Of a stretch of 64,000 bases of DNA, positions 10,301-22,149 are shown one piece after another. The notes beneath the pieces were generated by a model. That model ran no database searches and was not told the origin of the DNA. It saw only the letters and a program-made list of their open reading frames with translations. The position numbers and the translations under genes were made by a program. The stretch is from Acorus gramineus (Eukaryota; Streptophyta; Magnoliopsida; Acorales; Acoraceae): positions 4,306,484 through 4,370,483 of the forward strand of contig CM060847.1 of NCBI GenBank assembly GCA_030737835.1, in the 5' to 3' direction. Within the stretch, counting starts at the first letter, position 1; each line of letters opens with the position of its first letter.

Positions 10301-13300
10301 CCCTGTCAAGGTTGAGGGTGCATGGCTTGAGGCTGGACCCTGCGACGAGCGAGGGCAGGGTATTCGTCCACTTGGGCACATCTGTGACACCTCCCTGTGC
10401 CAGTGTGCGCGGACATACAAGGCGGTACGCAATGTGTTCCACACGAGGTCGGTGGGGCTGAGGCTCGATTGCGAGGCAATGTGCAACATTGATAAGGACT
10501 TATATGGGATTTTCTATGTTTGCAAGGACATAAATGTTAACCCTACTATATAATTAGGCATGTCTATGATAATAAATTGGATGTCATTCTTGGAAGTGAG
10601 GAATTAGGTACTCTTTTTTTTTATTGTTTGTTTTATGAAACTGAATGAAAAATACTGATCTTATTTAAATTGTAAGACATCATGCAACTATGCCCATTAA
10701 TGAATTTGTCATTCATCAAAAGAAAATCTTTATGGAAACCTATGCAAAGATGATGTCACTGCAAATTCATTATGTTTTCTGTGCCATTATTCGTTTAAGT
10801 GTCATATCGTTGGGAAAAAAGTTATATTGATGTTTAGAGTGATTTCTATCATAGGTGGTTCTTTATTTTTATTTGATCGGAAAGCACTTCGGTATTTTCG
10901 TAAAGATGGCCATCGCTGGAGGAAGAAGAAAGATGGGAAAACAGTTCGGGAAGCTCATGAAAAATTAAAGGTATTATATTGATTCTTTTGTTTTTTTTGC
11001 ACTTATTATGTTTGATTGCTCAAAATCTTGCTTTCTCTGATGCTGTAGAAAATGTCACCATAACTAAGGGATGGCAACAAGTTGGGTTGGAGTCAGGTTT
11101 GATATTATTCAAGCATAAACCAACTTCATAATGTTCGACTCCGTATATGCCCCACCCTACCTGAGGTTTTTATAACTTGAATTCCACACTTTCCCTACCT
11201 CGTTTAAGGTGGGATGGATTGGGTTGGCTCCTATAGAAAACATAATAAAAAATTATAATATAAATCAAATAATTTTTGACACAAAAAGGAATTACATTCA
11301 TAATCAAATGGTTTAACATAGAAGTGCTAAATATCTCAAGCTACAAAAAACATAAAGTGTTCATGATATTCATTACATACAACATTTGAATTTTTTTCAT
11401 TGAAACTTTTCAAAATACATAGCATAAGCATAAACAGTTCAACTGGTCAAATTACATAGCATAAGCATAAACAATTCAACTGGTCAAATTACATATAAGA
11501 TCAATATAAATAAGTTTCTTGGCTACCATAGAAAATGATTTTCTTTTATAATTCCTAGATTCTAATGACTTGGGTCGAGGCGGGTCGGTGTGAAAAACAT
11601 GGAATCTAAACATAATCCCAATAGGGTCGCATCATGTTGGGTTACTAATAAAACTCACCCCATTGCATCCCCACCATAAATGTGTGTTTCAATTGTAAAA
11701 TGTTGTTCTATTTGTTGGAAGATTTAATAGGGTCTTGCTATTAGTGGAACCTTGTGATTATTTGGCTGCAAATATAAAGATTGGGTAAGGGGATGCTGCT
11801 ACGGCCAATCTTGACCGAATCAACTGTCCATCTTTAGTTGAGATATATTATGACTAAGAGCATCTCCAATGGATGTGTTAACTAACATGTTAGTGTTATG
11901 TTGTTACATAACATGTAAAAATGTTGCTCCAATGAAGATGTTAAAATGGAATTAAATGTGGGCCCCACGTGTTAGGTGTTATTTTTCAAGCTAACTGTGG
12001 CTAGTGTTTTAGCTAGCCAAATGTGGGCCCCACCTGATAGTTTTCCTTGAAGAATTAAAATAAAATACATTTGGGAGGTTGGGTGGCTGGAGAGGTGGGG
12101 CCCACTATTATTTTGGCTAGTTTATTTAGCTAATCCATTGGAGCAACAACAACCAACTGAAGAGGAATGTAGTAAATGAGTGTATTTGAGGTATAAAGCG
12201 TTGACATGACATTTTAACATCTTGTTTTGCTAACATATCCATCGGATATGCTCTAATAACTGAACCAAACTAATTGTTGACAAGGTTTACTATTTTACAA
12301 TGAAATGTTGCTGGTGCCGCCCCCCCCCCCCCCCCTCCCCCCAAATGGAACATGCATGTTAGATTGTGTCATTTTTTTTTGTAAATTATCAAAAATTAAA
12401 AGAAGAATTCATTTTCTGAAGTTGAAGCTTGTTGTCTTGGCCTTTAATTGTTGTGCTATCATATGATAGCAAGCACAAAGGTAGAGATTTAGCAAACACT
12501 TGAGTGAAACTGTTCTGCTGCCCTTATGTTTCTGCTTTTTTTTTCATATGCTGTTGCCTCGTTTGGCTCCTGAAAGGATATTTTTAATGCAGTCTGGTAG
12601 TAAAGATGTTCTCCATTGCTACTATGCACATGGTGAGGATAATGAGAACTTCCAAAGACGGAGCTATTGGCTGCTTGATCCGTGAGTATTTATTCTTACC
12701 ATTGGCTGAGAATACACCACAAATCATTTGGTTATGGTGGAGTTAGATGGTCGTGTTTGATATTTTTAATTAGGATCTTAAAGATTTTTTTTCATTTGTG
12801 TATACACTCTTGTTCTTAGGAATGTGTTCATATAGGTTGGAAAAGCAAAAATTTTAATTAATTTGTTCTCATAACAACTGAGGCCTGGAGAAGTTCTGTT
12901 ATCAGGGTTAAATCTTGTGTTGCTGAATGATGTTAAACACTTTTTTTATATAAAGAATATTGCCAAAGATCTCTGGTGATTGACAAATAGGCATTTGTCT
13001 TCATAATTTTGGAGCTGGAATATTTCTTATACAAATTACTTGCTCAAGTTAGTTAAGTTGGAGGATTGATGAGCTAGATAAAATCCCAGTTTTGTAATAC
13101 TGTTCTCAAAGAATTGAAATCTAGAGTTGGAATTTTGTGTTCTTGATCTATATTGTTTTGACTATCAGGCATAAAAATTGCTGTCCTGATGCGTATTCTT
13201 GAATTTCCCACGCGCATGGGGAAATATTTGTTGGTTGGATTTTCTTTTGTATTTTGTCTCTAATAAGACTTAAATGATAGAGGCTGTTATCACCAATTTT

Positions 13301-16300
13301 TTATTTTCGGTTTTGCCACCAGTATGCTCCTTTCTTAAATTATGTAATATCAAGCTCTATTATTAAATTATGTAATATCTAACTATAATGTAGTTCCATC
13401 ACTTTTTGCTCAGTTTCAGCATGCTTTGTATTGATTCTAATCCCTTCGGTTTTCTATATCTTTTCCAGGGAATTAGACCACATCGTTCTTGTGCATTACA
13501 GAGAGGTGGAGGTAACTTAATTTGCTTTCTTGTATTACACTCCGCACATTTTTATAGGGGAACGTCTTTTTAGTCAGTTTCTCATCTAAGCATGAAGTTT
13601 TAGAATCAATATAAAGAAGTTTTTTTCTTTATTTTTTGGGTAAACTAATCTGAGGGGTGGTGTAATTATCTTTAATCTTGTCTCTCAAGCAAAGCATCTT
13701 TTTTGGATGTTCAGGAGAGTCATTCAGGTTAATTAGGATTTTTTCCCCTTTGAATGCCACATATCATTCAGGTTAATTAGGTTAATATGTGAGGGAGTTG
13801 TAGGAAAAGTAAATTTTATGATGTGATTCATGGGCCTTAAAGATTGTTGATGTTTATGCTAACATATTGTTGATTCACGTTATTTCTATGCATCCTAATA
13901 TTTTGAAGTGAAGGGAGATACCACCCTGGTTCAGTTAAAATATCAGAAAAGGTACAGATATTGAGGGGAAGATACACACCAAGGGTATGAAGAAATTACC
14001 TGTTATATCCACTTAAATTATACTTTTTGTGCCCTATATCTAATAATGTCCACATACTTCTCAGCAAACACTATTGCAAATTGTCATCCTTAAAAATTCT
14101 CAATTTCTTTGGAACTGCATTCTGCTATAAATAGCAAGCCGACTGACTTATACAACCTTATTGCCCCTTTGGCAATTTCTACATCTCCTTTGGAGAAATT
14201 GATGTGTTATTGCAGCCTCTGTACCTATCATAGTTAGTCCACAACCCTGTTTGATTGGCTAAGCTGTCCATCCAATTGTAGAAACTGTGTCATTAGTGCA
14301 TTATTGGTTAAAATGAACATTGGTTTCTGAGCATGATGTAATGCTGATGTATAATTTTTTTCCGTTTCACCTTTTCACCCATAAGAAATGTTTGTCATTG
14401 CCCGTTGCAGTTGTTGTGCAGGATATCTCCATCAAAAAGCTGAATTGAAAATTGTGTGTTGGATTTTTTTATATATAACTGTCTGATTCAGATCATTCTG
14501 TTGGTCTTTGAATTTGAAATGATTCTCTAATTTTAACAGAAATATGCTCTTGTTTATGTTGTTCACATGTTGAGTACTTTGATGAATACATTTATCATTG
14601 TATCTAGGTTTTTTTCTGCACTTGATTCTGATAATCTGTTCATGTCCAGGGAAATAGGCCCGGTGTTTCTCACTCATCAAATACAGATCCTGTGATAACT
14701 AATTACTTCGAGGATCCCCGTACGAATTCGGCAACGTGCTCCATTCCGGTGCAGTCCTCTGGACGTGGTACCCAGGCATCAAGCCCAAGTACAATTGATT
14801 GGAATGGACATGTGCCCTCTTCTGAATTTGAGGATGGGGATTCTGGGGATGATTATGGGGCCTCATCTGTTGCTCAGCCTGTATCCTCTTCTAGGATTCA
14901 AATTTCTTCACACGAAAATGGCCCGGCAGAAGGAATTTTTCAAGGATACAGGGGAATTATGCCTTTTCCTTCCTCAAGTGGATTGATGAATTCCACTGTG
15001 ATTGGCAATGTGTCATTCAGTCCCCTTTATGTGAATCAAGCAGTTCCTTCGAATATTAAATTAAGCACGGACCAGACAATAAATCGTAGAGCATCACAAG
15101 AAGGTGGTAATATTTCATAAAACATCTTTATATGAAGTTGAGTTGATGGTATATTGTAAAACTTTTATTAACAAATGAGAAACAGTAGTATTTCTAGTAA
15201 ATGCTGATTTATAATTAATTTTTGCTAGATCATTAATTTGGTGCCTTTCCCGTGGTAACATTGCTATCTATCCAAATTTTTTGCTTTAGGATCAGTTCAT
15301 GGGGCTAGTTATAGTACCATTGCCAATGCCACCTTATCCTCTTCATCTGATATCCTCAGCTTGAATGGGAAAACTTCCTGCTCTGATCCCATGACCAGGA
15401 GATTGATAAGCTCTATGTTGGGCGGGAATAGTGCAGTAAAAGATAGCACTGATGTTGGCTATAAGGTGCAGCCAAATGCATCCCAGCCAACAGTTGCAAG
15501 AGATGTTCAAAGATCAGCTCAGGTAGTTCTGCCGGCGTCATTTGTTGTTTTCCTTCTTATCTGAGCATGTTTTATCTGTATCTAATAATACCATGCCTGT
15601 TGTACAGGCCCACTGAAGTAGATATTGACTACTGAGATGATTACTTGTAGTTTTCAAATGATTTATATTAACCTTTTTTTTTATACTTGTCGTTTGTCTT
15701 CGTTTTGCTGTATTATTTCTTCTAAGGAATGTTCATTAGGGATACTTGTGCAATATATAGTGCATAGGTTAAAACTTGGTTATGCATCGCTATTACAAAA
15801 AAACTGATGAATCCTGCAAAGTGCATGTTAATTGAAGGTGGAGACTTTGTTGAATGTGTAATACCACTGAATATCATGTGAGCATGTTTATAATTTTTTC
15901 GAGCAACACTAAATCTTTTGAAATCTTTAAATGTGCACACTAAGATCACTTTTGTTTGACAACTATAAATCTCCTTCAGGGAATTTGGACTGATGATTTG
16001 TTATGGTGAAAAACAAAAACTAGCGAAGCATTAGTGTAGCTAATCGCTCCATTTTGTACGCATAAAAGGTACCGATTATATCAATATAGTGTGGACAAAA
16101 TTAGAAATTGGCAAGGAGCCAAGGACCTTATGAGTTCTATTCTTTTTGCTCAGAAGTTTTCCATGAATCTGGGTAGTGTAGTTGGTATTATTTTTTTTCC
16201 TGCTTTATGATGTTTCCCATCATGATGAACCTGCAAGGGCATCAATGCAGAACATAAAATTATAAAATGAAACATGATGTTTTCTTGCTGCATGTCACAT

Positions 16301-19300
16301 CGTCTGTGTTTTTTTGGTGTATGGTTCTAACTCAGTTCTTGCATTATGAAATTTTCCACCATGGTAAACTATCATTAAGCTAAATCTAGAGTTTGGTTCA
16401 TCCTGTAGGAACATCCAAAGGAGGATGGAGATAAATGTACACAACAATTTCCTGATAAGCGTGTAATTGATGATGCGCGTCATATATATCAGGTTCCACA
16501 TGATCTTCCTTTTCATGCAATGCCTCAGTATCAGATGAATGATGGCTTTAGTATCCCTTCCAATGATCACTCTGTAGAGGTTGAAACGAATTGCCGTCCT
16601 GTAAAAGATGCTCCAGAAGGTGGTTTAAACCATCATGAGGGGCTAAAAAAATTAGACAGTTTTGGGAGGTGGATGGATAAAGAGATTGGTGGGGATTGTG
16701 ATGATTCTTTGATGCCTTCAGATTCTAGTAGTTATTGGAATACTCTAGACACCCATCCTGAAAAGCAGGAAGTGCCCAGCTTATCTCATCGCATGCAGTT
16801 GGATATTGATTCATTGTGCCCTTCCCTAGCTCAAGAACAGCTCTTCAGTATCCGTGACTTCTCACCAGATTGGGGTTACTCTGGTGTGGAAACTAAGGTA
16901 TGAAATTTTTGTTAACTAGTTTGTCATTCTTTTTCCTTATTATGGTACATAATATCATATGCGTGTCTTAGTACCACAAGTCGTTGAAGACCGGAGACGT
17001 TAAAGTTTTGCCATTAGCATATGCTTGAAACTGATATCTTTTTTTATTTATTTATTATCAGGTTCTGATTTCAGGGGTATTTTTGAGTGACATGAACCAT
17101 CCGAGCAGCATGAAATGGTGTTGTATGTTTGGTGAACTTGAGGTTCCAGCTGAAGTATTGACAGCATATGCCCTCAGGTGTCAAGCTCCTTCACATGCTA
17201 CTGGGCGTGTTCCTTTTTATATCACCTGTGGCAATAGGCTGGCATGCAGTGAAGTTCGTGAGTTTGAGTATCGTGAAAATTCAAGTAACTCAAACTTGTT
17301 GTCTGAGAAAACTGAAGCTGAAGAGGAAGTACATTTTCAAGTACGATTTGCAAAGATGTTATTCCATGGAAGAGATGGGAGTAGCCCGAGCTGCTCTATT
17401 GAGAAATGTAATAAGTGTAGTCTACAGAATGATATTCGTAGGATGCAAACTGATCATGAGAACGAGTGGGGGAAGATCGAAAATATAATTAGAGCTTCTG
17501 AAGTAAATCGTAAAGATCCTAGAGATATATTGATTGAGAATTTTTCAAAACCCAAGCTGTGTGAGTGGCTGATCTGCAAAATCCATGAAGAAGGCAAAGG
17601 ACCAAATGTGCTGGATGAGGAAGGCCAAGGAGTTATTCACCTAGCAGCTGCGCTTGGTTATGAATGGGCTATGTACCCTATAGTTGCTGCTGGTGTCAAT
17701 CCCAGTTTTAGGGATGCCCGTGGCAGGACTGGACTTCACTGGGCAGCATGTTTTGGCAGGTAAAGCTGTCATTTCCTAAAATTAAAGCTTCCTTCTGTAT
17801 TGCGTCCATTATTGGCTTTAAATTTAATCTTTAAGGCCTGCTACTTCCAGTTCTGACATGTTACCTCCTACCCATTATGGTCAAGTTTGTTTCCTGGTCA
17901 GATGTGTTTGAACCATCAGTTTCAGATCATATGGTTCACATGTGCGCTATTTTTTGAATTTTAAAAAAGTTTTTTTCAAGTATTAAAAAAAATCCTTCTC
18001 CATGATCACGGGGATAACTTGATGAGGATTGCATTACAATTATACAACTATGCAATTTGTTGTCCAAAGGCTGCCATCTGATCTGAAGATTTTATGAGGA
18101 AAGACGGGATTTCGTCGCCAATAATTTTATTAAAAAACATGGAAATTTTTTACTATGGAAGGTGTGGTAGAGGCCTATACTCAAAGTGTCCGCTTGTGTA
18201 GAGACATAAGCTATTTTAGAATTTATACCTATTCCAGGAATAGATAGCTTTATTAATGGAATATGTGATTTTCTGTTTGGTTGTGTTTTTTTGTTATTCT
18301 CATTGGGAAACGTAATAATAAAGGTTGAGTTGTTTGATTGATGAAGAATAAAGTGTAAAAAGTTGATTTGACATGTGATCCCAATTAATGTATAAGAATT
18401 GATGACAAGTGATTTGATGTCATGACAAATGATTTGATAGGTGGATCCCCCTATACTAGTAGAGGAATAACACAATTTCATGGCGGATCTAAAATACAAA
18501 TACTAGCTTATTCTCATTTAATTATGCATAGCTGTACCCACTTATTTTCTCTACCCAAAACACCTTTTTTTGTTTATTCTCCTCTATTCCCACTTATTCC
18601 TTTACCCAAACGCCGCAAAAGAGTTGAGACGCGGTAATGATGAGGGATTTTCATAGCCATGAGCTCAGATGCTTGCTTGCAACAATTTGTTATTTAACAT
18701 TGACTTGTTCCTTTTCAAATAAATATACCAAATAATGAACGGAAACAAAAATCTCCAATTCCTTTGAATCCCACCTTAAACAGTGACCCCCCCCCCCCCC
18801 AAAAAAAAAAAAAAAAAAAAGAGAGAAGAAAGGAACATTCCACATGCAAGCAGCATTAGAAGGCATATGTCTTTGTGGAACATCTCCAAATTGAGATAGA
18901 CCATGGGAATTGAATAGGAAAGCACTTTGTTGTTTCTTTGTTGTGGCAATGTAATGGAAAGTTTGTTGCCATCTACATGCTCCTCTTTAGGATTTTTTGA
19001 CTTTTGAGTGAGAACTTTTGATGAATTACTAAGCATAGCACTCTTGATTTTTAGAGGGATGCAACCATTCCGAATAATATCGTAGGAGATCTGTCTGATT
19101 ACTCATTCTGCAATCAAATTATATATGGATCTGGTAGAGAAGATGCCGCCTTTCCAATGTCCTTTGTCTTCTCCTTCTTGTGGAAATCCTAATCTAATCC
19201 CTCTTAATAATGTTGTAAAGGAATTTCCTTTGGATTTTATTTGCCAACCACCGCCACCTTGGCGTATTGGTCAAGCAACCAACTGAAAATTGCTTGAATA

Positions 19301-22149
19301 TTCCTTAGCTAGTAGAAGCCTGGAAGGTGCAAGTGTTCTAGTATCATTTATTTTTCCAAAAAAAAAAATATTGTTTATACTGAGCCCCACTTAAAATTTG
19401 ATTTACCCTGCATGGCTGCAAACAAACCTACATGGCCCCTCTTCCTCGGTACATGTTTCTGCTTCATATGTTTCTGCTTCATTCAATATCTATAGTAGTC
19501 ATGGGAGAAATTTGAGCTGATGCCTCCTTTAGTTGTTTCCACCAAAACATTTTGCAATAAAACTTTGCTGGCTTCCATTTATTTTCTGATTCCCCAACCA
19601 TCAACACATTTTTCGCAGAAAAGCTCTTTTAATTGATAAGATGACAAAGTTCATTGCTGCCACTCCTCTCTGTATGTGGAATAACTGGAGTTAATAGACT
19701 CGCAGATTTTCAAGTTGGTCCTTGGAAGGACAATCTTTTCACCGAATGAGATCTATTTATCATTTTACCCAAAAAAATTGACTTCCAACTTTGATGATTG
19801 CTTTGACTCTTGTGATTTCATGTCTCCATGAGACAGTGGAAGACCCAAGTAGCATAGGCAATTGAGTCTTTTTGCATCCAAGGAAGTTCACCACCTTTTG
19901 CCTATATATATTTCTATGCTAATTTGAATTAATAATAGATGAGAGCTAGAAAAATGTTTCACATTAATGATTTAATGTCATGTGTGAAGTTAGATTTACC
20001 TTGGTTGTTACTTTTGTAATAAGGGGCCTGTGCCTTTTTTCTATTTTGTTTCTTTAGCATGATCCATTGTTAGGTTTATTTAGCAACCAGTTGTTATTTT
20101 TGGCAACCTTCCCTTGTTCATTTTTGCATTTACTAGATGGGTATATACATTTATGCTGTCCATTTGAGAGATGCTGTGATGGATTTAATGTATCTCACTA
20201 TATCTGTGAATGCTGATGGATCAGAGAGGAAACGGTTGCATCACTTATCAGATTGCGTGCACCTCCTGATGCTGTGGAGGACCCAACATCAAAGTTTCCT
20301 GAAGGGCGAACAGCTGCTGACTTGGCATCAAGTAGAGGACATAAAGGCATAGCTGGTTATTTGGCAGAAGCACATCTGACCAGTCAACTTTTATCTCTAA
20401 CGTTACAAGAAAGCGTTATGGGTAGTGTCTTTGCAACTCTTGCTGCTGAGAAAGCAATTGAGTCTGTGCAGATGGAAGGCTTGGTGTCTTTAAATGGTGA
20501 TGGACGAGATATGATAAGCTTGAGGCGCTCTCTGGATGCTGTGAGGAATTCTGCACAAGCAGCTGCTCGCATACAAACTGCCTTTCGGGTGCAGTCTTTC
20601 CGTCTGAGACAGTTGACTAAAAGCAATGATGAAAATTCTGAAATTGAGATGCTTGTTGGTTCATTAAACAAGACTGAGAAGATGGGCGATTTCAATGATC
20701 ATCTGCATGGTGCAGCTGTAAAAATACAGCGAAAGTACCGTGGTTGGAAAGGAAGAAAGGATTATTTAAAAATGCGCAACCGGGTTGTGAAAATTCAGGT
20801 ATGTGGCATCAAGATTCTCAGTTTCCTTGTACATTTGTTCATTTCTGTTCTACTAAAACTGGATAGAAAGGAAAATTCACTCGGGTGGGGTCTCTAATTG
20901 GATTATTAAACTTATTAAACAGGATTGGACTATCTATAAATTTTGCTTAATAGGTAAGATTTTCTCGTGTGCAAGTTCTTCCTATGCAGCCCAACTGTTC
21001 TCGGTTATAGAGTTTCCTTAAATCCGCTGGGTGGGTTTGAAGGACATAAATTTTTTTTCTGAGTGTATAATTTTGTTGACTCTTTGATTTTGATGAACCA
21101 AATCATACTTGAAAAATCCCGGAATAAATTTTTTAATCTGACGGGGATATAAACTAAGTTTTTTGCCTGAAATTACTCATGGAGTATCAATCTATCAATT
21201 CTTGCCTGCATTTCTCCACCTGCAAGCTACATATTGTGCTGTTTACCCTCGCTTATTCTTTAAATGACAGCCATTACCTGATATGATTTTACGGATGTGT
21301 ATTTATTTGTTCTCGAGTTAATTTTTATATTGGACACGTGACAGAATCTTTGAATAGCTATCAGTGTCCTTTTTAATGCATTAATTCTATTCCAGGCACA
21401 TGTGAGGGGATATCGCGTTCGCAAGCAATATCGAAAGCTCGTCTGGTCCGTTGGCATTCTTGAAAAAGTTATATTGCGGTGGAGGCGAAAACGTTCTGGT
21501 CTGCGAGGCTTCACTGCTGTCAAAGCAGGCGGAACCATAGAACCAGGTATTGGCAAGATAGATGAATATGATTTTTTGCGCCACGGACGAAAACAAAAGG
21601 AAGCAGGTGTGGAGAAAGCTCTGGCAAGAGTTCATTCAATGGCTCGTTACCAAGAATCACGTGATCAATACATGAGACTAGTAACGCAGTTTCAAAAATA
21701 TAAGGTAAACCGCCATTTAATTTTCAACATAACAAAGTAATCTTTCATAAAGTTAGCCATCAAAATCGGCATCCATCTCACTAATATGACAAATTTGTTT
21801 TTTTTTATGGTTGTTTTTCTAAGCTGAATAACTACTACTCTGTGTTTCTCTGCAATCCAATATCTTGGTAACTGAGTCCATCTACCTGTCCAATTTCCTC
21901 TTTTAGGACTCACATGCTGCTATAAGACCCTTGTATTGATAAAATGCAAAGCCACTTTAGTTTCCATGGACCACCAGACAAGGCCTGGCAAAATCTATTT
22001 TTTCCCCCTTAATATCTATATATTGAAAAAAAAACACTTGAATTTTCTGCTTCCTGCAGATTAAAGACAAAGAAAATGCAACAACTGAAGACCAAAATCA
22101 AGAAGAGAAAAGAGCGAGGGAGGATATCCTTTCGCCTATGATAGACTGA
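7341..22149 (+). CDS. CAMTA4: Calmodulin-binding transcription activator (CAMTA, CAMTA4-like)
   Basis: Ca2+/calmodulin-responsive nuclear transcription factor that binds CGCG-type boxes in stress genes. Coding exons: 7341-7380, 8173-8292, 10855-10970, 12593-12681, 13469-13511, 14650-15106, 15290-15522, 16409-16897, 17062-17759, 20225-20798, 21396-21704, 22060-22149. All junctions are GT-AG and sum to 3258 nt, giving 1085 aa plus TGA. Domains: CG-1 DNA-binding domain about residues 14-135 (GSLFLFDRKALRYFRKDGH, DVLHCYYAHGEDNENFQRRS); TIG/IPT fold from about 530 (VLISGVFLSDMNHPSSMKWC); ankyrin repeats about 712-820 (GRTGLHWAACFGR); IQ motifs about 875-893, 925-942 and 949-967; CaM-binding helix about 965-995 (KLVWSVGILEKVILRWRRKR). 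The start is the conserved short MAENKIHGSLPQL exon. The CAMTA4-like label rests on the N-terminus (MAE...LDxxQIL) and SYWLL; other CAMTA paralogues remain possible. Confidence 0.92.
8293..9808. other. CAMTA intron 2, 5' part
   Basis: Ordinary intron sequence to about 8885. From about 8890 to 9790 the texture changes, with longer ORF fragments (for example 9058-9342) and A-rich tracts at 9370-9400, suggesting inserted repeat DNA. I could not recognise a domain in it or find element ends. Confidence 0.4.
9818..10543 (+). mobile_element. Pack-MULE-like element carrying an aspartic-protease fragment
   Basis: A 726-bp insertion in CAMTA intron 2. The left end starts GGGTTAAAGACATGCATCTC and the right end, read in reverse, starts GGGTTAACATTTATGTCCTT. 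The arms align for about 60 bp (shared AAATCCCATAT.AGTCCTT). Flanks are TACTTTATA (9809-9817) and TACTATATA (10544-10552), a 9-bp duplication with one mismatch, as expected for Mutator-like transposition. The interior (about 10050-10480) is GC-richer and holds a broken host-gene fragment. No transposase is visible, so it is non-autonomous. Related terminal sequence occurs near 53960-54415. Confidence 0.75.
10050..10480 (+). pseudogene. A1-family (nepenthesin-like) aspartic protease fragment
   Basis: Plant A1 aspartic proteases carry a second catalytic motif of the form VDSGTxVT after a segment like FYYVxLxGISVGG. One frame here reads LKADTLYYVELIGISIDKV (from about 10245). The next frame reads RLDPATSEGRVFVHLGTSVT, and the first frame resumes with RTYKAVRNVF. 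Upstream, CDRDSLTSV and an ITLGDS-like stretch fit the preceding protease region, interrupted by an in-frame TGA. The catalytic Asp position reads His, and at least two frameshifts and a stop are present. It is a dead fragment, about 140 codons, with no N-terminal lobe. It sits inside the Pack-MULE-like element, which explains its place in an intron. Confidence 0.75.
11064..11671. mobile_element. hAT-like non-autonomous element in CAMTA intron 3
   Basis: A 608-bp insertion flanked by a perfect 8-bp duplication, CACCATAA (11056-11063 and 11672-11679). Ends are CTAAGGGATGGCAACAAG on the left and, inverted, GGGATGCAATGGGG on the right, resembling hAT-type termini. Subterminal sequence is rich in GGGTTGG/ACCCCA strings, as in the elements at 59106 and 62775. 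No transposase ORF is visible. Confidence 0.8.
11858..12253. mobile_element. Tourist-like MITE, copy 2 (CAMTA intron 3)
   Basis: A 396-bp element begins GAGCATCTCCAATGGATGTG and ends inverted at CATATCCATCGGATATGCTC. TAA flanks both sides (11855-11857 and 12254-12256). It is the sibling of 3514-3910 (397 bp), with the same internal order: an 'aaatgtgggccccac' tract twice, then 'ggagcaacaacaaccaact'. It lies about 190 bp downstream of the hAT-like element in the same intron. Confidence 0.87.
12320..12342 (+). repeat. Poly-C tract (C16-T-C6) in CAMTA intron 3
   Basis: Sixteen C, one T, six C. Long mononucleotide C runs are rare in plant nuclear DNA and often mark replication slippage or sequencing uncertainty; the length may not be exact. 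Confidence 0.85.
18801..18820 (+). repeat. C14-A20 homopolymer junction in CAMTA intron 9
   Basis: Fourteen C (18787-18800) run straight into twenty A. It borders the region of decayed LINE sequence. Tract lengths should be treated as approximate. Confidence 0.8.
18840..19900 (-). mobile_element. Decayed LINE fragment, antisense in CAMTA intron 9
   Basis: Read on the minus strand, 19900 downward gives VNFLGCKKTQLPM followed, after a frame slip, by CYLGLPLSHGDMKS. That is the FLGC...YLGLPLG signature of plant non-LTR reverse transcriptases. A following ISFGEKIVL matches the usual 'LSxGGRxxL' segment. Lower down (about 19100-19180) DKGHWKGGIFSTRSIYNLI matches the 'W....G.FSVKSAY' block between reverse transcriptase and the C-terminal zinc-binding region. 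Frames are broken by many stops, so it is long dead. Limits are approximate; no target-site duplication was found. Confidence 0.7.
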
